A stretch of DNA of 64,000 bases from Gammaproteobacteria bacterium (GTDB lineage: Bacteria > Pseudomonadota > Gammaproteobacteria > UBA4575). Numbering within the stretch: position 1 is the first letter of the stretch; the number at the start of each line of letters is the position of its first letter. The position numbers and the translations under genes are program-made. The notes under the pieces were generated by a model, which worked only from the letters and a program-made list of their open reading frames with translations, was not told where the DNA came from and searched no databases. The stretch spans positions 124,001 through 188,000 of the forward strand of contig JAPONM010000025.1 of NCBI GenBank assembly GCA_026713925.1, given 5' to 3'. This document shows positions 8,853 through 18,042 of the stretch, one piece after another.

Positions 8853-9308
8853 TCAGTCAGTCTCATGTGGGTACGGGAGCAGTACACCCTGCTTTTTCAG
8901 GCTGGCTGCCACTTCAGGCGGCATGTAGTTCTCATCGTGTTTGGCCAACACCTCCTGTGCGACAAATACACCTTTTTCGTTCAACAACCCCTGTGCGACG
9001 ATTCCCTGCCCTTCCCTGAACAAATCAGGCAGCAACCCCGTATATCGAACCCTGATGGAACGGCCCATGTCAGTCAGATCAAACTCTGTCGTCAACCCAT
9101 CATTTCCCTTCACCACGCTGCCTGTGACCACCAGCCCGCCCACCCTGAACAGCTTGTTCCCCTGCACCTCCCCTGCCACCACCTGGGAGGGCGTGTGAAA
9201 TAACATAATATTCTGTCGCATAGCGTATAAAACCAATGCCACTGCACTGCTGAAGCCAATTAGGAGTATGACCATAAAAATCAGACGTTGTTTCCTTTTG
9301 GTGCGCAC
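8853..9308 (-). CDS. ccmE: Haem chaperone CcmE
   Basis: Membrane-tethered periplasmic chaperone that binds haem covalently and passes it to CcmF. After an N-terminal anchor (~9-30) comes the OB-fold domain. The covalent haem ligand is H124 in LAKHDENYMPPEV, with the conserved Tyr128. The start is GTG (9308) with no clear ribosome binding site. The base composition changes abruptly inside the gene: the N-terminal ~37 codons (9195-9308) resemble the AT-richer ccmABCD, while the rest resembles the GC-richer ccmFGHI. The protein nevertheless reads through normally. Confidence 0.94.
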   Translation of the reverse strand: MRTKRKQRLIFMVILLIGFSSAVALVLYAMRQNIMLFHTPSQVVAGEVQGNKLFRVGGLVVTGSVVKGNDGLTTEFDLTDMGRSIRVRYTGLLPDLFREGQGIVAQGLLNEKGVFVAQEVLAKHDENYMPPEVAASLKKQGVLLPYPHETD

Positions 9309-9315
9309 GGATCAA

Positions 9316-9465
9316 TCACTGTTCAAGATTTTGTTCAATTTCCCTTAGAATCTTTTTTGTACGCCGACTAGCAAGTACCATGCCCAGCGCTAACACTAGT
9401 ACCGTAATACCATATGCACCCCATACAAAAAAGGCCTTGCCATCCATGTAAAAAAATTCTTGCAC
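9316..9465 (-). CDS. ccmD: Haem exporter accessory protein CcmD
   Basis: Short single-helix protein that helps release holo-CcmE from the CcmABC complex. Between ccmC and ccmE an open frame encodes about 49 residues: VQEFFYMDGKAFFVWGAYG, then a hydrophobic helix (ITVLVLALGMVLA), then a charged tail (SRRTKKILREIEQNLEQ). The FF...G.A.FVW.AYG pattern is the CcmD signature. The GTG at 9465 starts two bases after the ccmC stop; an ATG at 9447 would drop the conserved FF. It ends seven bases before ccmE. Confidence 0.88.
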   Translation of the reverse strand: MQEFFYMDGKAFFVWGAYGITVLVLALGMVLASRRTKKILREIEQNLEQ

Positions 9466-9467
9466 AA

Positions 9468-10205
9468 TCAGTTCCTTGCCAGAAGCTTCTTTACCCAGTT
9501 GGTCAGGCGCTCACGATACAAGATTTCATTTCGCATGCGAATGAACAGCAAGCCAAAAAAATAAACCTGAAACGCTGCAGCCATAACCAATAGTGGATAC
9601 AGCATGCTTGGGTGTACTGACGGAGATTTTGAAAGCAGCTGCATATTCGGCTGGTGTAAAGAACTCCACCATGTCACAGAGTAATGAATGATCGGAATGT
9701 TAATTACTCCTGTCACTGCCAAAATGCTAGCAACCCTGGCTGCAACCCGGGAATCTTCAATAGCCGAGTGAATGGCAATGATACCCAAATATAAAAACAG
9801 CAAAATCAGTTCCGAAGTAAGCCTGGCATCCCACTGCCAGTAGGTCCCCCAAGTCGGTTTCCCCCAAAGCATACCGGTAATCAATGCAAGAGCTGTAAAC
9901 ATTGCCCCAATCACTGCACATTCAGATACTACAATTTCGGAAACTTTTGTCCTCCACACCAACGCTATAAAACCTGCCACGGCCATTACAACGTATACAA
10001 ACATAGACATCCATGCAGCAGGTACGTGAACAAATATAATTCGGTAGGACTCCCCTTGCTGATAATCAGCAGGCGCAACAAACAGGCCCCAGTAGAAACC
10101 TACAATCATTAGTACCACTGTGAAACCTGTCAGCCAAGGAACCCACTTGCCAGACCACTCGTAATAATACTTCAACGAGGACAATTTACGCAGGTAATTC
10201 CACAT
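9468..10205 (-). CDS. ccmC: Haem exporter protein CcmC
   Basis: Six-helix membrane protein that loads haem onto CcmE. The 245-residue sequence carries the WWD-type motif WGTYWQWDARLTSELILLFL (~118-138) in the periplasmic loop, flanked by the haem-ligand histidine regions (FVHVPAAW, near residue 60, and HQPN). Start and spacing are standard: the gene begins three bases after the ccmB stop and is followed directly by ccmD. Composition is AT-richer than ccmFGHI. Confidence 0.95.
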   Translation of the reverse strand: MWNYLRKLSSLKYYYEWSGKWVPWLTGFTVVLMIVGFYWGLFVAPADYQQGESYRIIFVHVPAAWMSMFVYVVMAVAGFIALVWRTKVSEIVVSECAVIGAMFTALALITGMLWGKPTWGTYWQWDARLTSELILLFLYLGIIAIHSAIEDSRVAARVASILAVTGVINIPIIHYSVTWWSSLHQPNMQLLSKSPSVHPSMLYPLLVMAAAFQVYFFGLLFIRMRNEILYRERLTNWVKKLLARN

Positions 10206-10208
10206 TAT

Positions 10209-10877
10209 TTAACCCATACTTATTCTCAATGAAGCACTGATAGCAAAAGGAGCTAAAATCAGCGCAAGAATCAAGCCTGCACCCAGCATGGCCAACTGTC
10301 CTGAAACAGCTAATCCGTCCATAGAAGCACTCACGGCTGATGAGGCGAATATCAAAACTGGAATATAAAGCGGCAAAACAAGCATACCTAGTAACATTCC
10401 CCCACCTCTCAACCCCGCCGTAAGCGCTGCCCCAATTGCACCGACCAGACTCAATATAGGTGTGCCAAGTAATATCGTGACCCACAACACAGGAAGCGCC
10501 TGACCCGGTATGTGCAGGAGCAAAGCCATCAGTGGCACAATGCCCAGCATAGGCACCCCGGTAATAAGCCAATGTGCAACAACCTTCCCAAATATCAACA
10601 ACGAAATAGGATGCGGACTTAAAAACAGTTGCTCAATGCTGCCATCTTCAAAATCCTGTCTGAAAATACTTTCCACAGATATCAGTGCCGCCAGTAACGT
10701 CGTAACCCAGACCAGGCCTGGTGCCAGCTGACTCAAAAAATGAACATCCGGACTTACCCCTAGAGGGAAAAGTGTTGTCACAATCACGTAGAACAAAACC
10801 GGGTTCATCAATTCTGCGCGTCGCCGGAAAGCCACCAGCAAGTCACGTCGAATGACAGTCAGAAATACATTCAGCAC
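10209..10877 (-). CDS. ccmB: Haem exporter protein CcmB
   Basis: Membrane permease partner of the CcmA ATPase in the CcmABCD complex that frees holo-CcmE. The 222-residue hydrophobic protein has about six helices and the family segment ESIFRQDFEDGSIEQLFLSPHP (residues ~69-90, of which the DFEDGS...QLFLSP core is conserved). It begins two bases after ccmA. Normal length. Confidence 0.94.
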   Translation of the reverse strand: MLNVFLTVIRRDLLVAFRRRAELMNPVLFYVIVTTLFPLGVSPDVHFLSQLAPGLVWVTTLLAALISVESIFRQDFEDGSIEQLFLSPHPISLLIFGKVVAHWLITGVPMLGIVPLMALLLHIPGQALPVLWVTILLGTPILSLVGAIGAALTAGLRGGGMLLGMLVLPLYIPVLIFASSAVSASMDGLAVSGQLAMLGAGLILALILAPFAISASLRISMG

Positions 10878-10879
10878 GA

Positions 10880-11515
10880 CTATGAAAGGGCAATTCGCTT
10901 GACCCGATGTTCCGGAAGTTTCAGTTCACGGTGTGTTGTGACGATCAATATGCCCTGTCTGTCCAAGTGATTTTCTAAATTCAGTTCAAATTTACCGATA
11001 AACTCCTTGTCCAAAGCGGTAAGCGGCTCATCCAGCACCCAGATGGCTCTATGTTCCAACTGCAGCTTAGCCAATGCGACACGACGCTTTTGCCCTGCTG
11101 AAAGCTTTCCTACAAGAACATCCCTTTGTTTAAACAGCCCCACAGCACGAACTACTTCCTTTACCTCAGATTCATTGCCATCCGAACCTGTCAAGCGTTG
11201 CATGAACAACAGGTTTTCCAGCACTGTCAGATCCAGTTTCACACCTGACTGATGCCCGACATACGATATCTGCTGCCTGAAACCCTCATGCTTGTATATG
11301 GATTCATCACACCAGGTCACCTCACCCTCAGAAGGATAGCTAAACCCACACAAAATCCTCAGCAAACTGGTCTTGCCACTTCCATTGTTACCTTGAACCA
11401 GCAAAGTCTCACCGGATTCAATTGTGAAACCCAGATTGGAAAACAGTTCCGTACTACCTCTTACACATTTCAGGCCATGTGCTCTGAGCACGCTTGCCGC
11501 TTGTGTATGCATCAC
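10880..11515 (-). CDS. ccmA: Haem exporter ATP-binding protein CcmA
   Basis: Cytoplasmic ABC ATPase of the Ccm system I pathway; ATP hydrolysis drives release of haem-loaded CcmE. The Walker A GNNGSGKT is at about 42-49, the ABC signature LSAGQKRRVALAKL near 139, and Walker B AIWVLDEP near 158. A second ATG follows directly, so the start may be one codon later. It is the first gene of the nine-gene minus-strand ccm operon, divergent from mfd across 250 bp with no other gene. Confidence 0.94.
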   Translation of the reverse strand: MMHTQAASVLRAHGLKCVRGSTELFSNLGFTIESGETLLVQGNNGSGKTSLLRILCGFSYPSEGEVTWCDESIYKHEGFRQQISYVGHQSGVKLDLTVLENLLFMQRLTGSDGNESEVKEVVRAVGLFKQRDVLVGKLSAGQKRRVALAKLQLEHRAIWVLDEPLTALDKEFIGKFELNLENHLDRQGILIVTTHRELKLPEHRVKRIALS

Positions 11516-11765
11516 TTTGTATTCAATCAGGTAAAATACAGGTCAAGACAGGTGGCTCATAAAATTGAAACAGAATCTTAACACGCAGTGACCTAAAAAC
11601 AATGAGCGAACCATGGCAAGTAGATCAAATAAACTGAATCAACTAGATGCGGTCCCTAATCATGCAAACCACACGGCAGACAGGAACAATTTTCTCACGA
11701 GAGTCGTATACAATTTGGACCACCTCCCATGATCGCCCAAAAACCATGTACCCACGCTTTATCCC

Positions 11766-14700
11766 ATGAATTTCTTCAACCCTCCACTGCCCAGTAAGTC
11801 CACAACTCATATTACTTGGGGACAAATTTATGGTTGCAGCAAAAGTCTTGCGCTCGCAGTAGCAATCGAGCGCTACGCCGGGCTGACCTTGATCATCACT
11901 CCGGATATCCAGTCTGCACAAATACTGGAAAGCGAGCTTACATATTTTTGCGACCCGTCAAAAAATATTTTCGTGTTTCCGGATTACGAAACCCTTCCTT
12001 ATGATGTGTTTTCACCCCATGAAGATATCATTTCTGACCGACTACTTACCTTACGGTCACTGCTGAACGGAAAATGCGATGTATTAATCGTTTCAGTCAC
12101 AACCTTCATGGCCAGACTTGCACCCAAATCTTTCATCCAGACTCAGACCTTGAACCTTGCAGCAGGTGACCAGCTTGACTCAAATGACCTTAAGCAAACC
12201 CTAGTCAGAGCAGGCTACCAGTATGTTTCTCAAGTTATGTCACATGGCGAATTTGCTGTGCGTGGATCTATCATTGACCTATACCCCATGGGCTGTAGCC
12301 AGCCATACCGGATTGATCTGTTTGATGACGAGATTGAAACAATTCGTGCATTCAATCCTGAAAACCAGATTTCAAGTGATCATGCAGATGAAATCCAAGT
12401 TCTCCCTGCCAAAGAATTTCCAACAGATGAAAACGCCGTCAGACGTTTCAGACAGAACTACAGGATTGAGTTTGAAGGTGATCCAAACAAAAGCATAATT
12501 TATCGGGACGTCAGCAATTACAGCCTGCCCCGTGGAGCTGAATATTACCTGCCCTTGTTTTGCAAACAGACCAATACATTATTCAACTACCTCCCTGAAC
12601 AGTACCAGCTGGTCCTGATCGAAGATATCCTTGAAATTGCCAAGGACTTTGATAATGAAGTACTTGAACGGTATGAACAGAGAAAAGATGATCAGGAATT
12701 TCCACCGCTACGCCCAGAACAGCTGTGGGTATCTCCCACATGGCTTGAAAAGCAGCTGAAGCAGTTCAGGACAATCCGCTTGCAGCAACACAAGCTCGAG
12801 CGCACGTTACATGGCCAGTACAACCTAGGCACCCGCACCTTACCCGCTCTTACTATAAATTCACGCATAACCGACCCGGCAGGCGAACTTAAACGGTTTA
12901 TCAAATCCAGTGCATGCAAAATACTGTTTCTTGCTGAATCTCATGGCCGAAGGGAATATCTACTGGATGTGCTAAAAGGCTTTGATTTGCACCCACGCAC
13001 TGTCACTGGTTGGCAGGAATTTATGAGTCTGGAATCAACTCTGGCAATTTCAGTTGGCCCCCTTGAGCAAGGCCTGATTCTGCCTGAAAGCAAGATTGCG
13101 GTCATCACTGAAAGCAATCTGTTTGGCATACGTGTGAAACAGAAAAGAAAGCGTAGAAGACAGATACGGGATGCCGAAGCATTAATCAAAGATCTAGCAG
13201 AACTAAGTGAAGGCTCGCCCATGGTACATGAAGATCACGGTGTCGGCCGATATCGAGGCCTGAAAACACTGAATCTCAGCGGTACTGAAACAGAATTCCT
13301 GACTCTGGAATACGCTAACAGCGACATCTTGTACGTGCCTGTATCTTCCATGCATCTTGTTAGCCGCTACACAGGAGCCTCGGAAGAAAATGCACCTTTG
13401 CATCGACTGGGTGGTGAAGCTTGGAAAAATATAAAGCGTCGTGCAGCAGCATGCACCCATGATGTAGCTGTAGAATTACTCGACATTTATTCGCGCCGTG
13501 AAGCTAGAAAGGGCTATCAATATGCGGTTGATCATCAAGAACTGAATTTGTTTGGATCAACCTTCATCTATGAAGAAACACCTGACCAGCAAAAAGCTAT
13601 TGATGATGTCATTGCAGATATGGAGTCGCAGAAACCCATGGACCGTGTAGTCTGTGGCGATGTAGGCTTTGGTAAAACTGAAGTTGCCATGCGTGCTGCT
13701 TTCGTAGCCGCTTCAGTCGGCAAACAGGTAGCAATCCTAGTGCCTACTACATTACTTGCCCTGCAGCACTTTCAGAACTTTAGTGACCGATTTTCTGACT
13801 GGCCGATACGCATTGAACATATTTCACGATTTGTTTCTGCCAAAAACCAAGAGATCATAAAGAACAGACTGAAAGATGGAAGCATCGATATCATCATCGG
13901 TACGCATAAGCTACTTAGCCAGGATATCAAATTCAGAAACCTTGGCCTGATAATCGTCGATGAAGAGCAGCGCTTTGGTGTTCGCCAGAAAGAGACACTA
14001 AAAATAATGCGAACCGAGGTGGACGTCTTGACCCTGACAGCTACTCCTATTCCAAGAACACTGAATATGTCATTAAGCGGGCTGCGAGACCTCTCCATCA
14101 TTGCAACTCCTCCCAACCACCGTCACGCCATAAAAACATTTATAGGTACCTGGAACTCCAGCCTGATACAGGAAGCCTGTATTCGGGAACTGAAACGTGG
14201 CGGGCAAATCTTTTTTCTCCACAATGAAGTCAGAAGCATAGAGAAAACGGCCAGAGAGATACAACAACTGTTGCCCGATATCAAAGTCGGGATTGCACAT
14301 GGCAAGATGCCTGAACGGGACCTGGAACAGGTGATGCTGGATTTTTACCACCAGCGTTTTAGCATACTTGTATGCACCACAATTATAGAAAATGGAATCG
14401 ATATTCCATCAGCCAACACCATTATTATCAACCGTGCTGACAAGCTGGGACTTTCACAACTGCACCAGATCCGTGGAAGGGTTGGCAGATCTCGTCATCG
14501 GGCCTATGCCTATATGATTACACCTCCTAGGGCCGCAATAACCGAGGATGCAGTGAAACGACTTGACGCTATAGAAGCGCTGGAAGACTTGGGTGCAGGG
14601 TTTACGGTAGCCACTCATGATCTGGAAATCAGGGGGGCTGGCGAACTACTCGGTGCCGAGCAAAGCGGCCAAATTCATGAAATTGGCTTTAGCCTGTACA

Positions 14701-15221
14701 ACCAACTCCTGGCACGCACCGTAGCAGCTCTCAAGGCAGGGGAAATACCCTCACCTGATCTACCACCAGATCATGGCACTGAAGTAGACCTCGGAGTACC
14801 TGCCTTGCTACCTGAAAATTTTGTGCCGGATGTGCATGCCAGATTGATACTTTACAAGCGTATAGCAAATGCCAAGAATATGGATGACCTAGATGATCTG
14901 GAAGCAGAACTTGTTGACCGGTTCGGTCTATTGCCTGAATACACAAAAAATCTTTTTCAAGTTACACAGCTTAAACTGGTTGCCAAGAATTTTGACGTTA
15001 CACGAATTCAAGCCGGAAACACAATTGTTCATCTGAGCTTTGCCAAATCACCTAATATAGATATAACCAAATTGCTGGCACTTGTGCAAAGTGAACCTGC
15101 CACCTATAAACTGGGCAGTGCTGAGAAACTCACGGTATATGCTGAAATGAACAACGTCCAAGAACGTTTAGACACGGTTGTAGGACTGCTGGGTAACCTA
15201 CGGTTGAAGCAGGCAGCCTAA
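11766..15221 (+). CDS. mfd: Transcription-repair coupling factor Mfd
   Basis: Removes RNA polymerase stalled at DNA lesions and recruits UvrA. The 1151-residue protein has an N-terminal UvrB-like region (~1-350), an RNA-polymerase-interacting CarD-like domain beginning at MVHEDHGVGRYRGL (~486), and a RecG-like translocase. The translocase has Walker A GDVGFGKTEVAMRAAF (~630), the Walker B box DEEQRFG (~731), ATPIPRTLNMSLSG and the motif VI QIRGRVGRSRHRAYAY. A C-terminal TRCF domain follows. The ATG at 11766 fits the family N terminus although no strong ribosome binding site is seen. Confidence 0.97.
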   Translation: MNFFNPPLPSKSTTHITWGQIYGCSKSLALAVAIERYAGLTLIITPDIQSAQILESELTYFCDPSKNIFVFPDYETLPYDVFSPHEDIISDRLLTLRSLLNGKCDVLIVSVTTFMARLAPKSFIQTQTLNLAAGDQLDSNDLKQTLVRAGYQYVSQVMSHGEFAVRGSIIDLYPMGCSQPYRIDLFDDEIETIRAFNPENQISSDHADEIQVLPAKEFPTDENAVRRFRQNYRIEFEGDPNKSIIYRDVSNYSLPRGAEYYLPLFCKQTNTLFNYLPEQYQLVLIEDILEIAKDFDNEVLERYEQRKDDQEFPPLRPEQLWVSPTWLEKQLKQFRTIRLQQHKLERTLHGQYNLGTRTLPALTINSRITDPAGELKRFIKSSACKILFLAESHGRREYLLDVLKGFDLHPRTVTGWQEFMSLESTLAISVGPLEQGLILPESKIAVITESNLFGIRVKQKRKRRRQIRDAEALIKDLAELSEGSPMVHEDHGVGRYRGLKTLNLSGTETEFLTLEYANSDILYVPVSSMHLVSRYTGASEENAPLHRLGGEAWKNIKRRAAACTHDVAVELLDIYSRREARKGYQYAVDHQELNLFGSTFIYEETPDQQKAIDDVIADMESQKPMDRVVCGDVGFGKTEVAMRAAFVAASVGKQVAILVPTTLLALQHFQNFSDRFSDWPIRIEHISRFVSAKNQEIIKNRLKDGSIDIIIGTHKLLSQDIKFRNLGLIIVDEEQRFGVRQKETLKIMRTEVDVLTLTATPIPRTLNMSLSGLRDLSIIATPPNHRHAIKTFIGTWNSSLIQEACIRELKRGGQIFFLHNEVRSIEKTAREIQQLLPDIKVGIAHGKMPERDLEQVMLDFYHQRFSILVCTTIIENGIDIPSANTIIINRADKLGLSQLHQIRGRVGRSRHRAYAYMITPPRAAITEDAVKRLDAIEALEDLGAGFTVATHDLEIRGAGELLGAEQSGQIHEIGFSLYNQLLARTVAALKAGEIPSPDLPPDHGTEVDLGVPALLPENFVPDVHARLILYKRIANAKNMDDLDDLEAELVDRFGLLPEYTKNLFQVTQLKLVAKNFDVTRIQAGNTIVHLSFAKSPNIDITKLLALVQSEPATYKLGSAEKLTVYAEMNNVQERLDTVVGLLGNLRLKQAA

Positions 15222-15242
15222 CCTATTTCGAGCCATCTACAT

Positions 15243-15938
15243 ATGAAATCTTTCAGCCAGACAAAATGCATGCTGGTACTGTTACTGCTTTGGACCTGTC
15301 CTGCTGCATATGCAAAAGACTACATAGTTGAGATAATTTTGTTTGCCAATGTACTGGACGAAAAAGAATCATCTTTGCAGGTTCCAGACCAAGCGGTTCT
15401 ACCGAATTTTGAAGACGCAATCCCGTTGGATGACAGTGCAGTATTTTATGATTTCCTGCCCCTTTCCCAAGACGAACTACGGCTACATCAACAAGCTGCA
15501 GCACTTGCAACATCAGGGAAATACAGGATCCTGAAGCATGTAGCCTGGTTACAACCTGGCCTCGCAAAAGAAGAAGCTATTCCCGTTCGTATTCACGCAG
15601 GGATGGATTACAGCAATGAATCTTGGCAGTACACACCTGTGACTGTCGATTCCAGCAACAATGTATTGCAGGAAATATTTCCGACCCATGAGTTGGACGG
15701 CACCATCAAAGTGGTCCTAGGTCGTTATCTGCATGTATTCACAGACTTGATCTATCGAAGGCCCTTCAAGGTTAAGGCTGAAGCAAGCCATGAGTCGGAT
15801 ACAACCGGGCATGATTTTGTACTGGCAGATTATGCGTTAAAGGCGCATAGGAAAATGCGTAGCAAGGAGCTGCACTATATTGACCACCCATTTTTTGGCA
15901 TCCTGATTGAAATACACCCGGCAGGGAACCAGGAGTAA
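15243..15938 (+). CDS. csiV: CsiV family periplasmic protein
   Basis: A 231-residue exported protein with a signal peptide (hydrophobic 10-17, cleavage after AYA at residue 24). It then has the CsiV pattern: YIVEIILFAN near the start, KHVAWLQPG in the middle, GTIKVVLGRYLHVFTDL near 160, and the C-terminal LHYIDHPFFGILIEIHP. CsiV of Vibrio binds peptidoglycan and helps keep cell shape. The gene follows mfd by 21 bp, as in other gammaproteobacteria, so it is probably co-transcribed. Confidence 0.82.
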   Translation: MKSFSQTKCMLVLLLLWTCPAAYAKDYIVEIILFANVLDEKESSLQVPDQAVLPNFEDAIPLDDSAVFYDFLPLSQDELRLHQQAAALATSGKYRILKHVAWLQPGLAKEEAIPVRIHAGMDYSNESWQYTPVTVDSSNNVLQEIFPTHELDGTIKVVLGRYLHVFTDLIYRRPFKVKAEASHESDTTGHDFVLADYALKAHRKMRSKELHYIDHPFFGILIEIHPAGNQE

Positions 15939-15948
15939 AGTTCCCAGA

Positions 15949-16701
15949 TCATTGAATCACGAACCGTTTAACAGAAGCCCCCATAAGCTGCCTGGTTAAT
16001 ACCATTCCCTGTCTTGCAGTGTTGTGAACTTTGCTTATATTAATATTATATTTGTTTTCCCTGATCCCGGCTGCCCAATTGACACAAAATGCACACGTTG
16101 CATAACAAAGATTCAATTCTCTAGCTAAGGCTGCCTCAGGCATAGCTGTCATACCGACTATGTCGCAGCCGTCATTTTTCATACGCATCACTTCGGCTGC
16201 GGTTTCCAGTCGAGGCCCCTGCGTGACTCCATACGTACTGCTGCTCACTATTTCAAGGTCAAGCCCTGCTGCAGCCCGAAGCAGGATATCCCTAAGCTCG
16301 TGACAATACGGCTCAACAAAATCAGTATGGATCACTTGATCCAGGTCTTGTTCAAAAAAAGTATGCTTGCGACCACAGGTATAGTCGATGATCTGATCGG
16401 GAATCACAATTTTTTCAGGAGGACAGTTTGAACTGATGCCACCAACAGCAGCCATGCCAATAATATGGGTAACACCTGTACTATACAAAGCCCAGATATT
16501 GGCGCGGTAATTGACCATGTGCGGGGGGATTGTGTGTTCATGCCCATGTCTTGGTAAATAAACAACTTCATGGCCTGCCAGTTGAACAGTCGTCAATGCG
16601 CTGCTACATGTACCAAACGGTGTATCGACTTCCTGTTTACTAATTACTTCCAGTTCACCAATTGGAGTGGTTCCACCAAGGATTGCAAGCCGCCTTGTCA
16701 T
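15949..16701 (-). CDS. S-methyl-5'-thioinosine phosphorylase (MTAP family)
   Basis: Purine-nucleoside-phosphorylase-fold enzyme of 250 residues. Visible motifs are AILGGT (phosphate site), YLPRHGHEHTIPPHMVNYRAN, MAAVGGI, TQGPRLET and GMTAMPEAALARELNLCYA. Pseudomonas has a methylthioinosine phosphorylase close to mfd and nagZ, and this gene has the same neighbours, so methylthioinosine is the more likely substrate than methylthioadenosine. It would salvage the methylthioadenosine by-product of polyamine synthesis after deamination. It is convergent with csiV, with ten bases between them. Confidence 0.82.
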   Translation of the reverse strand: MTRRLAILGGTTPIGELEVISKQEVDTPFGTCSSALTTVQLAGHEVVYLPRHGHEHTIPPHMVNYRANIWALYSTGVTHIIGMAAVGGISSNCPPEKIVIPDQIIDYTCGRKHTFFEQDLDQVIHTDFVEPYCHELRDILLRAAAGLDLEIVSSSTYGVTQGPRLETAAEVMRMKNDGCDIVGMTAMPEAALARELNLCYATCAFCVNWAAGIRENKYNINISKVHNTARQGMVLTRQLMGASVKRFVIQ

Positions 16702-16895
16702 TTTTATGTGCTCCCTTCATGCATGCATGAGCCAGTCCTGTAGCGCACACCATTAACAGACCCAATGTGCTGTCCAATTCTTGGCATTTTGATAACACGT
16801 TCTGAGCTAGGCTACATTACTTTTCCCGGAATCTAGAATCCACAGCAGGTCAAGTTTTCACTACATTATAGGATGGCAGCAGATACGACCAGATA

Positions 16896-18011
16896 TTATG
16901 GCTTCGGAGGAGAAACTGTATCATCAGCATTGTCAAAGTGCAGGACATGTGTTGGATAGGCAATGCTTGCATGATGATCCTCTATAATTGCAGAAATTTT
17001 CAGCAAAACATCCTGCTTGACTTCGTGAAACCTTATCCAGTTTGTTGTGTTGGTAAATGTGTACACAAAAAAGTCAACAGATGAATCACTGAACTGATTG
17101 AAATTTACAATCATGGTCTGTTTTTTGTCTATCTCATCGTGCTGAGTCAACATTTGCTTGACTTCATTCACAATTGCATCCATTTCATGCAGGTCATTGT
17201 AACGAATACCAATCGTTTCATAGATTCTTCGATGCGACATACGGGATGGATTTTCCACAATGATACTTGTAAAAATTGAATTGGGTACATAAAGAGGCCG
17301 TTTGCTGAAAGTGCAGATTCTGGTTTGACGCCATCCTATTTCCTCCACTGTCCCCTCTATTTCCTTATCAGGCGAACAGATCCAATCCCCAACCTTGAAG
17401 GGGCGGTCCAAGTAAATCATCAGTCCACCAAAAAAATTAGACAGCAGGTCTTTGGCAGCAAAACCTATTGCTATACCACCAATACCACCAAAAGCCAAGA
17501 TGCCTGAAATACTAAACCCCAGTGTCTGCAGCATGACCAAAGCTGCAGTGATAAAAATGGATGCATTGATAAGTTTGACTAATGCATTGGAAGTTGTGAT
17601 ATCAACGCTTCGGCCTTTCTCGGAACGCTGCCTGATATAAGCTTTTTCAAATTCCTTGACAAACCGGATCAAAAACCAAGTGAGTATCAAGATGACAGAA
17701 ACATTCCTTACCGGATCGATAGCCTTGAATATCTCAGCTCCTGTTTTACCCGCTACAATATCAGCTGCAAACAATACCCCTATCACCCATATCATCACTT
17801 GCAGGGGTTTCTGCACGGCATGGACAAATGCATCATCCCAAGGATTCATTGACTGCTGAGCTTTCTTGGCCAGTCTGCGTAAAAGTAGACTGACTAAAAA
17901 GTTAAACAACAGGACTGTAAATACAATTACAAACACCTGTATTACCCAAGTGCCTGCAAAACCATAGGAGCCCATATCTACAAAAATCTTTGGGACTTGT
18001 ATGCTTTCCAT
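16896..18011 (-). CDS. MscS-family mechanosensitive channel
   Basis: A 371-residue membrane protein with N-terminal helices at ~20-45, ~72-92 and ~100-120. A pore-helix region rich in Gly/Ala (SGILAFGGIGGIAIGFAAKDLLSNFFGG, residues ~168-195) is followed by the beta domain (LDRPFKVGDWI, GTVEEIGWRQTRICTF, LYVPNSIF) and a C-terminal alpha/beta domain. These are MscS signatures. Such channels release solutes on hypo-osmotic shock. It stands alone between nagZ and the phosphorylase; the 194-bp downstream gap holds nothing I recognise. Confidence 0.88.
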   Translation of the reverse strand: MESIQVPKIFVDMGSYGFAGTWVIQVFVIVFTVLLFNFLVSLLLRRLAKKAQQSMNPWDDAFVHAVQKPLQVMIWVIGVLFAADIVAGKTGAEIFKAIDPVRNVSVILILTWFLIRFVKEFEKAYIRQRSEKGRSVDITTSNALVKLINASIFITAALVMLQTLGFSISGILAFGGIGGIAIGFAAKDLLSNFFGGLMIYLDRPFKVGDWICSPDKEIEGTVEEIGWRQTRICTFSKRPLYVPNSIFTSIIVENPSRMSHRRIYETIGIRYNDLHEMDAIVNEVKQMLTQHDEIDKKQTMIVNFNQFSDSSVDFFVYTFTNTTNWIRFHEVKQDVLLKISAIIEDHHASIAYPTHVLHFDNADDTVSPPKP

Positions 18012-18042
18012 ATGCTTACACGTTACCTGAAAATGTATGCCA

